43,986 bases of DNA from JBMOLL01 sp049325415 (GTDB taxonomy: Bacteria; Bacteroidota; Bacteroidia; Bacteroidales; GCA-2748055). Shown in pieces: positions 9,112 to 16,119 of this stretch (positions are counted from its first letter, which is position 1; each line of letters starts with the position of its first letter). The stretch covers positions 1 through 43,986 of the forward strand of contig JBMOLL010000105.1 in NCBI GenBank assembly GCA_049325415.1, written 5' to 3'. Made by a program: the position numbers and the translations under genes. The notes under the pieces were generated by a model. That model was given only the letters and a program-made list of their open reading frames with translations. It did no database searches and was not told the DNA's origin.

Positions 9112-11820
9112 ATGAAAAATCGCAAGTCACTTATTTATCATAGCATATACCGATTCTTATTAACATTTACGGCTTTCATGGTCCCGCTGGGTCTTTTCGG
9201 TCAGGGAGGTAACGTACTTATCCGGGAGTATTACAGTAACAAGACGCTGGAGATGGTCCTGACGGACATCCGGATCAATTACCAGATTGAGTTCACATAC
9301 GATAAGGAGGACCTGAAAGGATTGGAGATCCGTGAGATCAATATCAAGGGTCTCGACCTGCCCACCACAATGGCTGCCCTGCTGAAGGGAAGCGATCTCG
9401 ATTTTGAACTGACGGGCCCGAAAAGTGTCCGGATCATCAAAAAAGCCAATAAAAAAGTGGTCAGCTACGAAGCCACCCGGAAAAACATTTCAGTCAGCGG
9501 CCGTGTATTTGACGTGAACTCGGGGGAGACGCTACCCTACACTACCATCTCGGTCCCCGGCACCTCCAGGGGATCGATCTCCAATCTCGACGGGCATTTC
9601 ACCCTGATCGACGTTCCTTCCGACACCACCACGATCGTGGTCCACTTCCTCGGTTATGAAACGAAATATATCAAACTGAATCCCGAACTCGCCAGCGGGG
9701 AAATCGACATTTATATCCGGCCGGTCGATTACCGGATCGAAGAGGTTATGGTGGTCGGTGAGGAGAAGAAACTGGTGAAGGTGGCTGAAAAAACCAGCCA
9801 GATCTCCCTCCGTCCTGCCCAGATCGAAATGATCCCCAATCTTGGGGAGAAGGATATCTTCCGGGCCCTGCAGCTCATGCCGGGCGTCAGCAGCGGGAAC
9901 GAGACCTCATCGGGTTTGTATGTCAGGGGAGGTACACCCGACCAGAACCTGATTCTCTTCGACGGGTTCACGGTGTACCATGTCGACCACTTCTACGGCT
10001 TTCTCAGCGCCTTTAATGCCGATGCCGTTAAGGATGTGCAGTTGTACAAGGGCGGATTCGAATCCAAGTATGGCGGAAAGATCAGCAGTGTGATGGAACT
10101 GACCGGAAAAACAGGGAATACCAAAAGTGTGTCGGGGGGATTCGGGCTTTCCGCCCTGAGCGGCAGTGCCTATATCGAAATACCGGTGAATCAGAAACTC
10201 CAGCTGTTCTTTGCCGGCCGGAGGTCCTATACCGACTTTATCCAGAGTGGGCTGTATGAAAGTATCAACGACATGTACAATTCCACGGTCGAAGAGGAAG
10301 ACTTCGGGCCGGGAGCCAGTTTCGGACGCTTTCAGTCAGATCCCGTTTTCTACTTCTACGATATCAACTCCAAGGTCACCTGGAAACCGAATAACAAGGA
10401 TCTGCTGACCTTCAGTTTTTATAACGGTAAGGATGTTCTGGACAACACCAACGATATGTCGGCCATGATGGGACCTCCCCCGGGCATGACCACCTCCGAT
10501 AATAATTTCAGCATGAAGACCGTGGATGTCATGGACTGGGGTAACTGGGGCCTGAGCGGAAAATGGTCGAGGCAATGGAACGACAGGCTCTACTCCAACA
10601 CCACCATGGCCTGGTCGAACTATTTCAGCAACAGGGACAATTACCGGGAAAGAGACTACGAAAATGACGACGGCGAAACGGAAACCTCGGTAACGGGTTC
10701 TGTGGAAGACAACAATATTCTTGATTATACCCTGAGAATGGACAATGAATACCGTCTCACCCAGAACAATACCCTGGAATTCGGTACCCAGGTCACCTAC
10801 AGCGACGTCTCCTATAATTACACGATGAACGACACGCTCGACATGATCGGCCAAAGGACCAGGGGCCTGACCACCGCCCTGTACCTGCAAAACAGGCTGT
10901 TCCTGATCGACAAGATCACCCTGGTATACGGAATGAGGTCGACCTGGTATAATCTTACCAACAAGGTCTATTGGGAACCGCGTTTCTCCGTCAATTACCA
11001 GGCAACGGACCGGATCAGGATCAAGGCGTCGTGGGGGAATTATTACCAGTTCACCAACAAGGTAACCCGGGAGAACATCCTGGAAGGCAACCGCGAATTC
11101 TGGCTGCTGGCCGACGATGAGACCACCCCGGTAAGTCAGGCCTACCACTATATTGCCGGAGCGAGTTATGAAACATCCAACTACCTGTTCGATTTCGAGG
11201 CGTTTTACAAACCCATGACCGGTTTGTCGGAGTTCTCCCTGCGCGAAACCGGTATACGGCAAAGCGTGCAGATGCCGGAGGTATTCTACACCGGAACGGG
11301 TGTATCCAAAGGCTTTGAAGTCTTGATGCAGAAGAAATTCGGGAAGTATACCGGCTGGCTGAGCTATACCTTCACCCGGGTGATCCACAACTTCCCCGAC
11401 CTCAGCGACGAACCCTTCTCTGCCATTCACGACCAGCCCCATGAGATCAACCTGGTACAGACCTACCAATGGAGGAACTGGGTACTGGGAGCCACCTTTG
11501 TCTATAACACCGGGCAAACCTACACGGCACCCATCGGAGCTTACACCCTGACCATGGTTGACGGAACGGAAATCGATTATATCCACGTTGGTGAAAAGAA
11601 CGGCTACCGGCTTCCTGCCTATCACCGGCTTGACCTTTCGGCCACCTATCGCTTCAATATCGGCAAGTCGAAAGGAAGTGTAGGCCTGTCGGTTTTCAAT
11701 GTTTACGGGCGTAAGAACATCTGGTACCGGCAGTTCGATATTGAAGATAATTCCATCGTAATCATGGATGTGAATACGCTTGGGTTTACGCCCAACGTTT
11801 TTGTGGCTTATCAATTCTGA
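9112..11820 (+). CDS. TonB-dependent receptor with N-terminal STN signalling domain
   Basis: A 902-residue outer-membrane receptor. After a signal peptide (about 1-30, ending LFGQ) comes an STN/secretin-TonB N-terminal domain (about 38-110, with MVLTDIRINYQIEFTYD). Next is a carboxypeptidase-D-regulatory-like domain (about 125-200, ISVSGRVFDVNSGETLPYTTI to HFLGYETKYI), then the plug (about 225-335, with LMPGVSSGNETSSGLYVRGG, NLILFDGFTVYHVDH and GGFESKYGGKISSVMEL). The beta-barrel runs to the terminal aromatic residue (VAYQF). The STN domain marks it as a receptor able to signal to a sigma/anti-sigma pair, and just such a module precedes it. No SusD gene follows, so it is not a standard glycan PUL pair; instead a DUF4249 lipoprotein follows. 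Substrate unknown; metal complexes or peptides are possible. Confidence 0.92.
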   Translation: MKNRKSLIYHSIYRFLLTFTAFMVPLGLFGQGGNVLIREYYSNKTLEMVLTDIRINYQIEFTYDKEDLKGLEIREINIKGLDLPTTMAALLKGSDLDFELTGPKSVRIIKKANKKVVSYEATRKNISVSGRVFDVNSGETLPYTTISVPGTSRGSISNLDGHFTLIDVPSDTTTIVVHFLGYETKYIKLNPELASGEIDIYIRPVDYRIEEVMVVGEEKKLVKVAEKTSQISLRPAQIEMIPNLGEKDIFRALQLMPGVSSGNETSSGLYVRGGTPDQNLILFDGFTVYHVDHFYGFLSAFNADAVKDVQLYKGGFESKYGGKISSVMELTGKTGNTKSVSGGFGLSALSGSAYIEIPVNQKLQLFFAGRRSYTDFIQSGLYESINDMYNSTVEEEDFGPGASFGRFQSDPVFYFYDINSKVTWKPNNKDLLTFSFYNGKDVLDNTNDMSAMMGPPPGMTTSDNNFSMKTVDVMDWGNWGLSGKWSRQWNDRLYSNTTMAWSNYFSNRDNYRERDYENDDGETETSVTGSVEDNNILDYTLRMDNEYRLTQNNTLEFGTQVTYSDVSYNYTMNDTLDMIGQRTRGLTTALYLQNRLFLIDKITLVYGMRSTWYNLTNKVYWEPRFSVNYQATDRIRIKASWGNYYQFTNKVTRENILEGNREFWLLADDETTPVSQAYHYIAGASYETSNYLFDFEAFYKPMTGLSEFSLRETGIRQSVQMPEVFYTGTGVSKGFEVLMQKKFGKYTGWLSYTFTRVIHNFPDLSDEPFSAIHDQPHEINLVQTYQWRNWVLGATFVYNTGQTYTAPIGAYTLTMVDGTEIDYIHVGEKNGYRLPAYHRLDLSATYRFNIGKSKGSVGLSVFNVYGRKNIWYRQFDIEDNSIVIMDVNTLGFTPNVFVAYQF

Positions 11821-11840
11821 AAGAAGAGATGAGATATGAG

Positions 11841-11991
11841 AGGTTGAGGTTGAGGTTGAGGTTGAGGTTGAGGTTGAGATTGAGATTGAAGCTGATGGAC
11901 GTATTGCTGCGGCATCGTTTCTTGCAACCACTTCATCCTTAACCTTAACCTCATCCTTAACCTTAACCTCATCCTTAACCTTATTATACAA
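11841..11991. repeat. GGTTGA hexamer repeat and dispersed repeat copy 1
   Basis: A plus-strand GGTTGA hexamer is repeated about six times from 11841 to 11878. It is followed by a unique stretch at 11901-11946 and then CCTTAACCT(C/T)AT-type repeats to about 11991. The 46-bp stretch at 11901-11946 recurs in inverted orientation at 20110-20155, with 40 of 46 bases identical by my count. It lies between the TonB receptor and the DUF4249 gene and is apparently non-coding. Confidence 0.85.
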
Positions 11992-12020
11992 TGCATTAGT
12001 AGTATTTAATTTCGGTTATC

Positions 12021-12848
12021 ATGCGAAAAATTGAATTATTTCTGAGCACTGCCCTTCTGCTGAGCGGTTGTTACGACACCGACCTGGTCTTTGAAGATCA
12101 GTTCGTTCCCGTGATCCAGGGTTACCTGTACATCAACAAGCCGGTGGAGGATATCCGGATCACCAAGATGATCAGTTTCGGTGACGACACCACGGGTGCA
12201 ACCGGGATTTCCAATGCCATTGTGACCCTGCAGAGAGGGAGTGAGACCTGGACCCTGGTCAATAATACGGCCGACACCTCCTACTATTACAGTGAGGACG
12301 AGATCGGCATACAGCCCGGAGACACCTTTTACCTTCAGGCTGTCATCGACGATATGATCCTTACATCCACAACGATAGTCCCTCCACTACCGCCGGCAAT
12401 GACGCTCTCCTCCACCCGGCTCGAGATCCCCCAGGCTGAGGATATGACCGAGTTCCGGGATCTGGAGATGCCCGACCCGATCGAGATCACCTGGGAGGAC
12501 CCTGACAGCGGCTATTATTTTTTCAGGATCGACAATGTGGAGGGCAATCCTTCCGCGATCCGCCCCGACATGGCCGACCGGCCCTTCAGGCCCGAACAGG
12601 ATATGATCATTACCGAGCCGGTGACCGACGGGTATTACCAGATCAGTCCGATGCAGGTGGAGTATTACGGAACGCACCGGGTGATTGTGTACAGTGTCAA
12701 CGACGAATACGTGGCCCTGTATTCCACCCAGTCGCAGGACTCCCGCGAACTGAATGAGCCCTTTACCAACATCGGGAACGGACTGGGGCTTTTCACCGCA
12801 TTCAGCAGCGATACCTTTTATATTGAGGTGGCCGCCGCATCCCGTTAA
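12021..12848 (+). CDS. DUF4249 family lipoprotein
   Basis: A 275-residue lipoprotein with signal peptide and lipobox LLSG-C (Cys17). The family-typical opening follows (FEDQFVPVIQGYLYINKPVEDIRITKM, then a TTGATGISNAIVTL segment and GDTFYLQAVIDD). DUF4249 proteins are beta-rich, lie at the outer membrane, and are commonly encoded next to STN-type TonB-dependent receptors, as here. It is a little shorter than many family members (300-400). A role as the receptor's surface partner is inferred from this pairing. A 200-bp gap filled by simple repeats separates it from the receptor gene, so shared transcription is likely but not certain. Confidence 0.85.
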   Translation: MRKIELFLSTALLLSGCYDTDLVFEDQFVPVIQGYLYINKPVEDIRITKMISFGDDTTGATGISNAIVTLQRGSETWTLVNNTADTSYYYSEDEIGIQPGDTFYLQAVIDDMILTSTTIVPPLPPAMTLSSTRLEIPQAEDMTEFRDLEMPDPIEITWEDPDSGYYFFRIDNVEGNPSAIRPDMADRPFRPEQDMIITEPVTDGYYQISPMQVEYYGTHRVIVYSVNDEYVALYSTQSQDSRELNEPFTNIGNGLGLFTAFSSDTFYIEVAAASR

Positions 12849-12896
12849 AACCGGTAAAATATTTTTGTCCACAAGCCTCACTTTTTTATTTTTTTC

Positions 12897-12927
12897 TTTG
12901 GGGATAAGAAAATTTCATCTATTTTTG
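12897..12927 (+). promoter_or_regulatory. Promoter of tRNA-Asp (TTTG-N19-TATTTTTG)
   Basis: TTTG at 12897-12900 and TATTTTTG at 12920-12927 are separated by 19 bp and match the Bacteroidota -33/-7 consensus exactly. The tRNA begins 31 bp downstream. This is the cleanest promoter in the window. Confidence 0.85.
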
Positions 12928-12958
12928 CCACGCATTTGAAAGCAGATGCACGATGTAC

Positions 12959-13033
12959 GGTGCGGTAGTTCAGTTTGGTTAGAATATCGGCCTGTCACGC
13001 CGAGGGTCGCGGGTTCGAGTCCCGTCCGCACCG
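12959..13033 (+). tRNA. tRNA-Asp (anticodon GTC)
   Basis: A complete cloverleaf of 75 nt is visible. The acceptor stem GGTGCGG (12959-12965) pairs with CCGCACC (13026-13032), with discriminator G at 13033. The anticodon stem TCGGC/GCCGA encloses the loop CTGTCAC with anticodon GTC. The T arm is GCGGG-TTCGAGT-CCCGT. No CCA is encoded, as usual in this phylum. It is flanked by an exact-consensus promoter and a strong terminator, so it is transcribed alone. Confidence 0.97.
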
Positions 13034-13179
13034 CAAGCAAAAACAAAGAGGTTGCCCAAAGGCAACCTCTTTTTGTTTTTATTCGGATGCGATTCCTAAG
13101 CTTTGAAAAAGCTTAGGAATGAGCAGACGGATAAAAACAAAAACGAGACTGCGCCAGCAGGATCTTTGTTTTTGCTTGC
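13033..13179. repeat. 147-bp imperfect inverted duplication after tRNA-Asp
   Basis: The two halves of this segment are inverted copies sharing three perfect blocks at matching spacing. GCAAGCAAAAACAAAG (13033-13048) pairs with 13164-13179. TTTTTGTTTTTAT (13071-13083) pairs with 13131-13143. ATTCCTAAGCTTT (13092-13104) pairs with AAAGCTTAGGAAT (13108-13120) around a 3-nt centre. Between the first two blocks the left half holds the tRNA terminator hairpin; the right half holds a diverged, weaker hairpin (CTGC-TGGC-GCAG). The left end coincides with the tRNA discriminator base. Confidence 0.85.
13045..13080 (+). terminator. Terminator of tRNA-Asp
   Basis: The stem AAAGAGGTTGCC (13045-13056) pairs perfectly with GGCAACCTCTTT (13061-13072) around a CAAA loop and is followed by a T-rich tract to 13080. 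It lies 11 bp after the tRNA. It also forms the left part of a larger inverted duplication (13033-13179). Confidence 0.9.
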
Positions 13180-13180
13180 A

Positions 13181-13442
13181 GGGTAACCCGTGGAGGAAAG
13201 GGAACGCGACGACGAAGGAGGAGCAATCCCGTCCCGTCACCTTTGCAACCAGGCCCGGACGGGTTACTGCAACGAAGCTTTTTTTCCTGCATGAGCCGCC
13301 CCCTCTATATCTCCCCCGCCTCGCCTTCGCGTAGCTATGGCGGAGCAAGGGGGGGAGACTTTTTCCTGCAACTACATGGCTATTAACTATATTCCGGGGT
13401 TTACTTGCCCGGGTAACCCGTGGAGGAAAGGGAACGCGACGA
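13181..13442. repeat. Repeat-rich intergenic segment with a 32-bp direct repeat
   Basis: A perfect 32-bp direct repeat beginning GGGTAACCCGTGGAGGAAAG is present at 13181-13212 and 13411-13442. Between the copies, TTTTTCCTGCA occurs at 13281-13291 and 13360-13370, and TCTCCCCC (13310-13317) can pair with GGGGGAGA (13351-13358). CGGGTTAC at 13260-13267 is the reverse complement of part of the first repeat. Open frames here are low-complexity and unconvincing. From 13443 to 13677 I see no gene. Confidence 0.8.
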
Positions 13443-13677
13443 TAGTTCTCTGTTTCATAACAGTTCAACGCGAAGACGATATTTTCCTTTATACCACATT
13501 AACCGTTACAAGCCCGATTAAAGGTTTAACAGAGCACTGGCTTTCACCTCTGCTGAATATACCATTTTCCTGAAATCGCATATTCTTTATCTCCACGATC
13601 ACAAGGAGCTGAAGTTAAATCACAGTAAAGTTGGGAAAGGGAATCCTTTCCGCTGAAAACTCAAATAAATACAGAAA

Positions 13678-13716
13678 GCTGAATTGGAGGTCACAAATTG
13701 TGACCTCCAATTCAGC
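13678..13716. promoter_or_regulatory. Perfect 39-nt palindrome upstream of the ORF6N gene
   Basis: Nineteen bases, GCTGAATTGGAGGTCACAA (13678-13696), are followed by a single central A and by their exact reverse complement (13698-13716). It lies 43 bp before the ATG at 13760. It has no T-tract and so is unlikely to be a terminator. An operator or DNA-protein target site is the simplest reading. No stop codon separates it in frame from the downstream gene. Confidence 0.9.
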
Positions 13717-13759
13717 CTGTTATGTGCGTAAGAAAAGTACGAACCAAATTTTAGACACT

Positions 13760-14326
13760 ATGAATGAATCACCTGTCAACATTGCCCTTCCTGATGAAAC
13801 CGTCATGAATAAAATTTTCGTAATCAGGGACTTTAAAGTCATGCTCGACAGAGATCTGGCGGAACTCTACGGCGTTGAAACCAAGGTATTGAAACAATCG
13901 GTCAGACGTAATCTCAGCCGTTCCCCCCCCGATTTTATGTTTGAAATGTCGCCGCAGGAATTTGAGGAATGGAGGGATGAATTTGCTACCCCTGCCGATA
14001 AGAAAGGCCTGCGTTATGCGCCATTTTGTTTTACTGAGCAGGGGGTGGCCATGCTTTCCAGTATACTGAACAGCGAAAGAGCCATCCAGGTGAACATCCG
14101 GATCATCCGGGTATTTATCCGAATGAGGGAACTGCTATCCACGCAAAAAGACCTCACGATTCGGATTGAACATGCTGAATACAAACTGGCTAATCACGAT
14201 GATAAAATACATCTCATATTTGAGTATCTCCGGCAGCTTGAACAAAGCAGGCAGGAGAAAACCGAAACCAAAAAACGGGAACCGCCTGGTTTTAAATCCG
14301 GTACAGGACAAGGTAATGGTTCTTAA
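13760..14326 (+). CDS. ORF6N-domain DNA-binding protein
   Basis: A 188-residue protein with an N-terminal ORF6N domain (about residues 10-103): VMNKIFVIRDFKVMLDRDLAELYGVETKVLKQSVRRN, then PPDFMFEMSPQEFEEW, then RYAPFCFTEQGVAMLSSIL. These are the hallmark segments of this KilA-N-related DNA-binding family, common in phages and as solitary genes in Bacteroidota. Residues 104-170 are helical (VNIRIIRVFIRMRELLSTQKDL, then a coiled-coil-like stretch), and the tail is charged and Gly-rich. The reading frame is open back to 13631, but the family N-terminus starts near MNESPVNIALPDE, so ATG 13760 is chosen. It sits in a repeat-rich stretch after a tRNA gene, suggesting acquired DNA, although no integrase is present. 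The target is unknown; the upstream palindrome is a candidate. Confidence 0.88.
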   Translation: MNESPVNIALPDETVMNKIFVIRDFKVMLDRDLAELYGVETKVLKQSVRRNLSRSPPDFMFEMSPQEFEEWRDEFATPADKKGLRYAPFCFTEQGVAMLSSILNSERAIQVNIRIIRVFIRMRELLSTQKDLTIRIEHAEYKLANHDDKIHLIFEYLRQLEQSRQEKTETKKREPPGFKSGTGQGNGS

Positions 14327-14329
14327 TCC

Positions 14330-15922
14330 CTAGGTCCTGTTCTTTGGCGTAAACAGGGAATTCCCGTCATTAAACGTCCGGTCCAGCAACAGGTCCACCA
14401 TCTGCACCCCGTTCATCATGCTGCCGTACAGGCCATGGGCAAACTTGGGCTGGTAGAGATTCTCCACCGGCGTTTTAAAGGGCAGGCGTTTGGGTCCGAA
14501 CTGAGTTACGATGGAGGCCATGTCGTACAGGCTTCCCGTGGGCGAACCCGAATAGCGGGCAAAGGTGGCGGGCGTGGCGATATCCTTCACGACGATGTGC
14601 TTACTTAAGCCCGGAATAAAATATTTTTCGGCAATGGCGATGAAAAAATCTCCCCAGCGCTCCTTCTCTGCCTTATATCGTTCCGGATCATTCTTCCGCC
14701 AGTTCATCCATTCGCCCAGGGCAAAGGGTGTGCAGCGGATGGTGACCGTGTTCTTCGAACCGGTGGTCAGCGACGGACAGATCACAGCGGCATGGAAACA
14801 GTCTTCGCTGAAGGCCGTTTCTCCCTTCAGGAAGGCATCGAACAGTTTTTCCGAGGTTCCCAGTCCCGTGGAAACCACATTATAGGGATAATCCAGGTCC
14901 ATGGCGGCCAGGTCGATCCGGTCGTCGAGGCCCAGGGCAATATTGATGGAAGAGGTCGACATGACAATGTCGTCCAGTCTTTTGATATACTTTTCCGGGA
15001 GATGCTCCTCCCCCACGAGTTTTTTCATGGCCAGCATCGGGTCGACCGTCGTCACCACGGTCTCGCCGGTGATCATCTGTGGTTCCCCCTTTATCCTGAG
15101 ACCTTTTGCCACCCCGTTCTCCACAACGATCTTTTCCACTTCGGCACCCAGGCGGAGTTCTCCTCCCCTTTCCTGGAAGAGGCGGGCCATCGTGGCCGGA
15201 AACTCGTCGAAATAGCCGTAGGGCCTGAAGCAGCGGGTCATGGACGACAGCATGGCCCCGGAAGCATAGATGGCCGAGGCCCTGTCGGAAGGCACCCCTG
15301 AGAAGGAAGTGAAGGTTTCCATGACCTCCCGGAGCTTCGGGTTGGTGATGCCGAATTTGTCGAGCAGTCCGGAGTAGGTGCGGTTCAGGTTGGCCACCAC
15401 CTTCGGCGCCCTGAAGGGTGTGGCCAGTGTATCTTTCAGGGTGGCGATCACCTTGAGTTTACGTACCTGGAAGAACATGGAAACGGCATAGTTCATGAAG
15501 TCATCAATACGCTGCGCATCGGCGGGGAATTGTTCCTTCAGGTAGCGTTTAAAGTTCTCCGGTCCGGCCGGAATGCGGTATTCATCCACCTGGTCGCCAT
15601 GCACCACGATGCGCCGCATGAAGTCCTTTTCGTAGGGTTTCAGCCGGATCTCCACTCCGAGATATTCCATCATTTCGATGATGTCGGGGAAGAGCTGGGT
15701 GGTTTCAAACACATAGCCATCATTCCGGTATGCGGTGCTGTAGCCGCCGGGATAGGGGTTCTTATCCACGATCAGCGTCTTTTTCCCGACCGTATTCTTC
15801 TGCCACATGAGGGCCGTGGAGAGCCCGCTGATGCCGGCTCCGATAATGATCAGATCGTAATGGGTACTTCCCGACCAGTTCGATTTCACCTGGTCTCTCG
15901 ATAATAGGGCGGCTGGTGTCAT
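14330..15922 (-). CDS. FAD-dependent phytoene desaturase-like oxidoreductase
   Basis: A 530-residue NAD(P)/FAD-binding amine-oxidase-like flavoprotein related to phytoene desaturases, CrtISO and retinol saturases. The dinucleotide-binding motif DLIIIGAGISGLSTA spans 23-37 (G28, G30, G33), followed by an acidic/basic strand end (TLIVDKNPYPGGYSTAY) typical of the CrtI group. A C-terminal FAD-contact segment is seen at about 450-510 (SPTGSLYDM, LPFKTPVENLYQ, HGLYGSMMNGVQ). There are no crtB, crtE or other carotenoid genes nearby, so the substrate cannot be named. It is convergent with the ORF6N gene, with a 3-bp gap and no obvious terminator. Upstream (15923-16071) nothing else is seen. Confidence 0.85.
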   Translation of the reverse strand: MTPAALLSRDQVKSNWSGSTHYDLIIIGAGISGLSTALMWQKNTVGKKTLIVDKNPYPGGYSTAYRNDGYVFETTQLFPDIIEMMEYLGVEIRLKPYEKDFMRRIVVHGDQVDEYRIPAGPENFKRYLKEQFPADAQRIDDFMNYAVSMFFQVRKLKVIATLKDTLATPFRAPKVVANLNRTYSGLLDKFGITNPKLREVMETFTSFSGVPSDRASAIYASGAMLSSMTRCFRPYGYFDEFPATMARLFQERGGELRLGAEVEKIVVENGVAKGLRIKGEPQMITGETVVTTVDPMLAMKKLVGEEHLPEKYIKRLDDIVMSTSSINIALGLDDRIDLAAMDLDYPYNVVSTGLGTSEKLFDAFLKGETAFSEDCFHAAVICPSLTTGSKNTVTIRCTPFALGEWMNWRKNDPERYKAEKERWGDFFIAIAEKYFIPGLSKHIVVKDIATPATFARYSGSPTGSLYDMASIVTQFGPKRLPFKTPVENLYQPKFAHGLYGSMMNGVQMVDLLLDRTFNDGNSLFTPKNRT

Positions 15923-16071
15923 AATCCGGAGTTTTAAATAGGTATTCTGAGTTTCAATGAGGTCATCAAAATTTACAAAATAAAAAGCAAGCAGCTAACA
16001 TTTTCCTGGAAATCCTTCGGAATATTGCAGAAAAAGTCGATGCAAATTTCTCCGTATCGCAGGGGCGGTGT

Positions 16072-16102
16072 TTTCTTATCCCCGGGAATTATTATAATTT
16101 CG
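16072..16102 (+). promoter_or_regulatory. Candidate promoter of the glycosyltransferase gene
   Basis: TTTC (16072-16075) and TAATTTCG (16095-16102) lie 19 bp apart. Each differs by one base from the TTTG/TAxxTTTG consensus. The ATG is 18 bp downstream. Weak but correctly spaced. Confidence 0.4.
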
Positions 16103-16119
16103 GGAGCTAAACCGAAACG

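Noticed and set aside
10336..11991. A 551-codon open frame on the minus strand opposite the TonB receptor gene
   Set aside because: It is antisense to a complete, recognisable TonB-dependent receptor and its product has no family features; its N-terminus comes from the simple repeats at 11841-11991.
12959..13442. Integrative element attachment site at tRNA-Asp
   Set aside because: No duplicate of the tRNA 3' end and no integrase or other mobility gene were found; the repeats are suggestive but not sufficient.
13079..13468. Open frames on both strands after the tRNA-Asp terminator
   Set aside because: They are built from the direct and inverted repeats in this stretch and show no protein-like conservation.
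14330..15922. Calling the flavoprotein a carotenoid biosynthesis enzyme (crtI)
   Set aside because: Only fold-level similarity is visible and no other carotenoid genes are nearby, so the substrate stays open.
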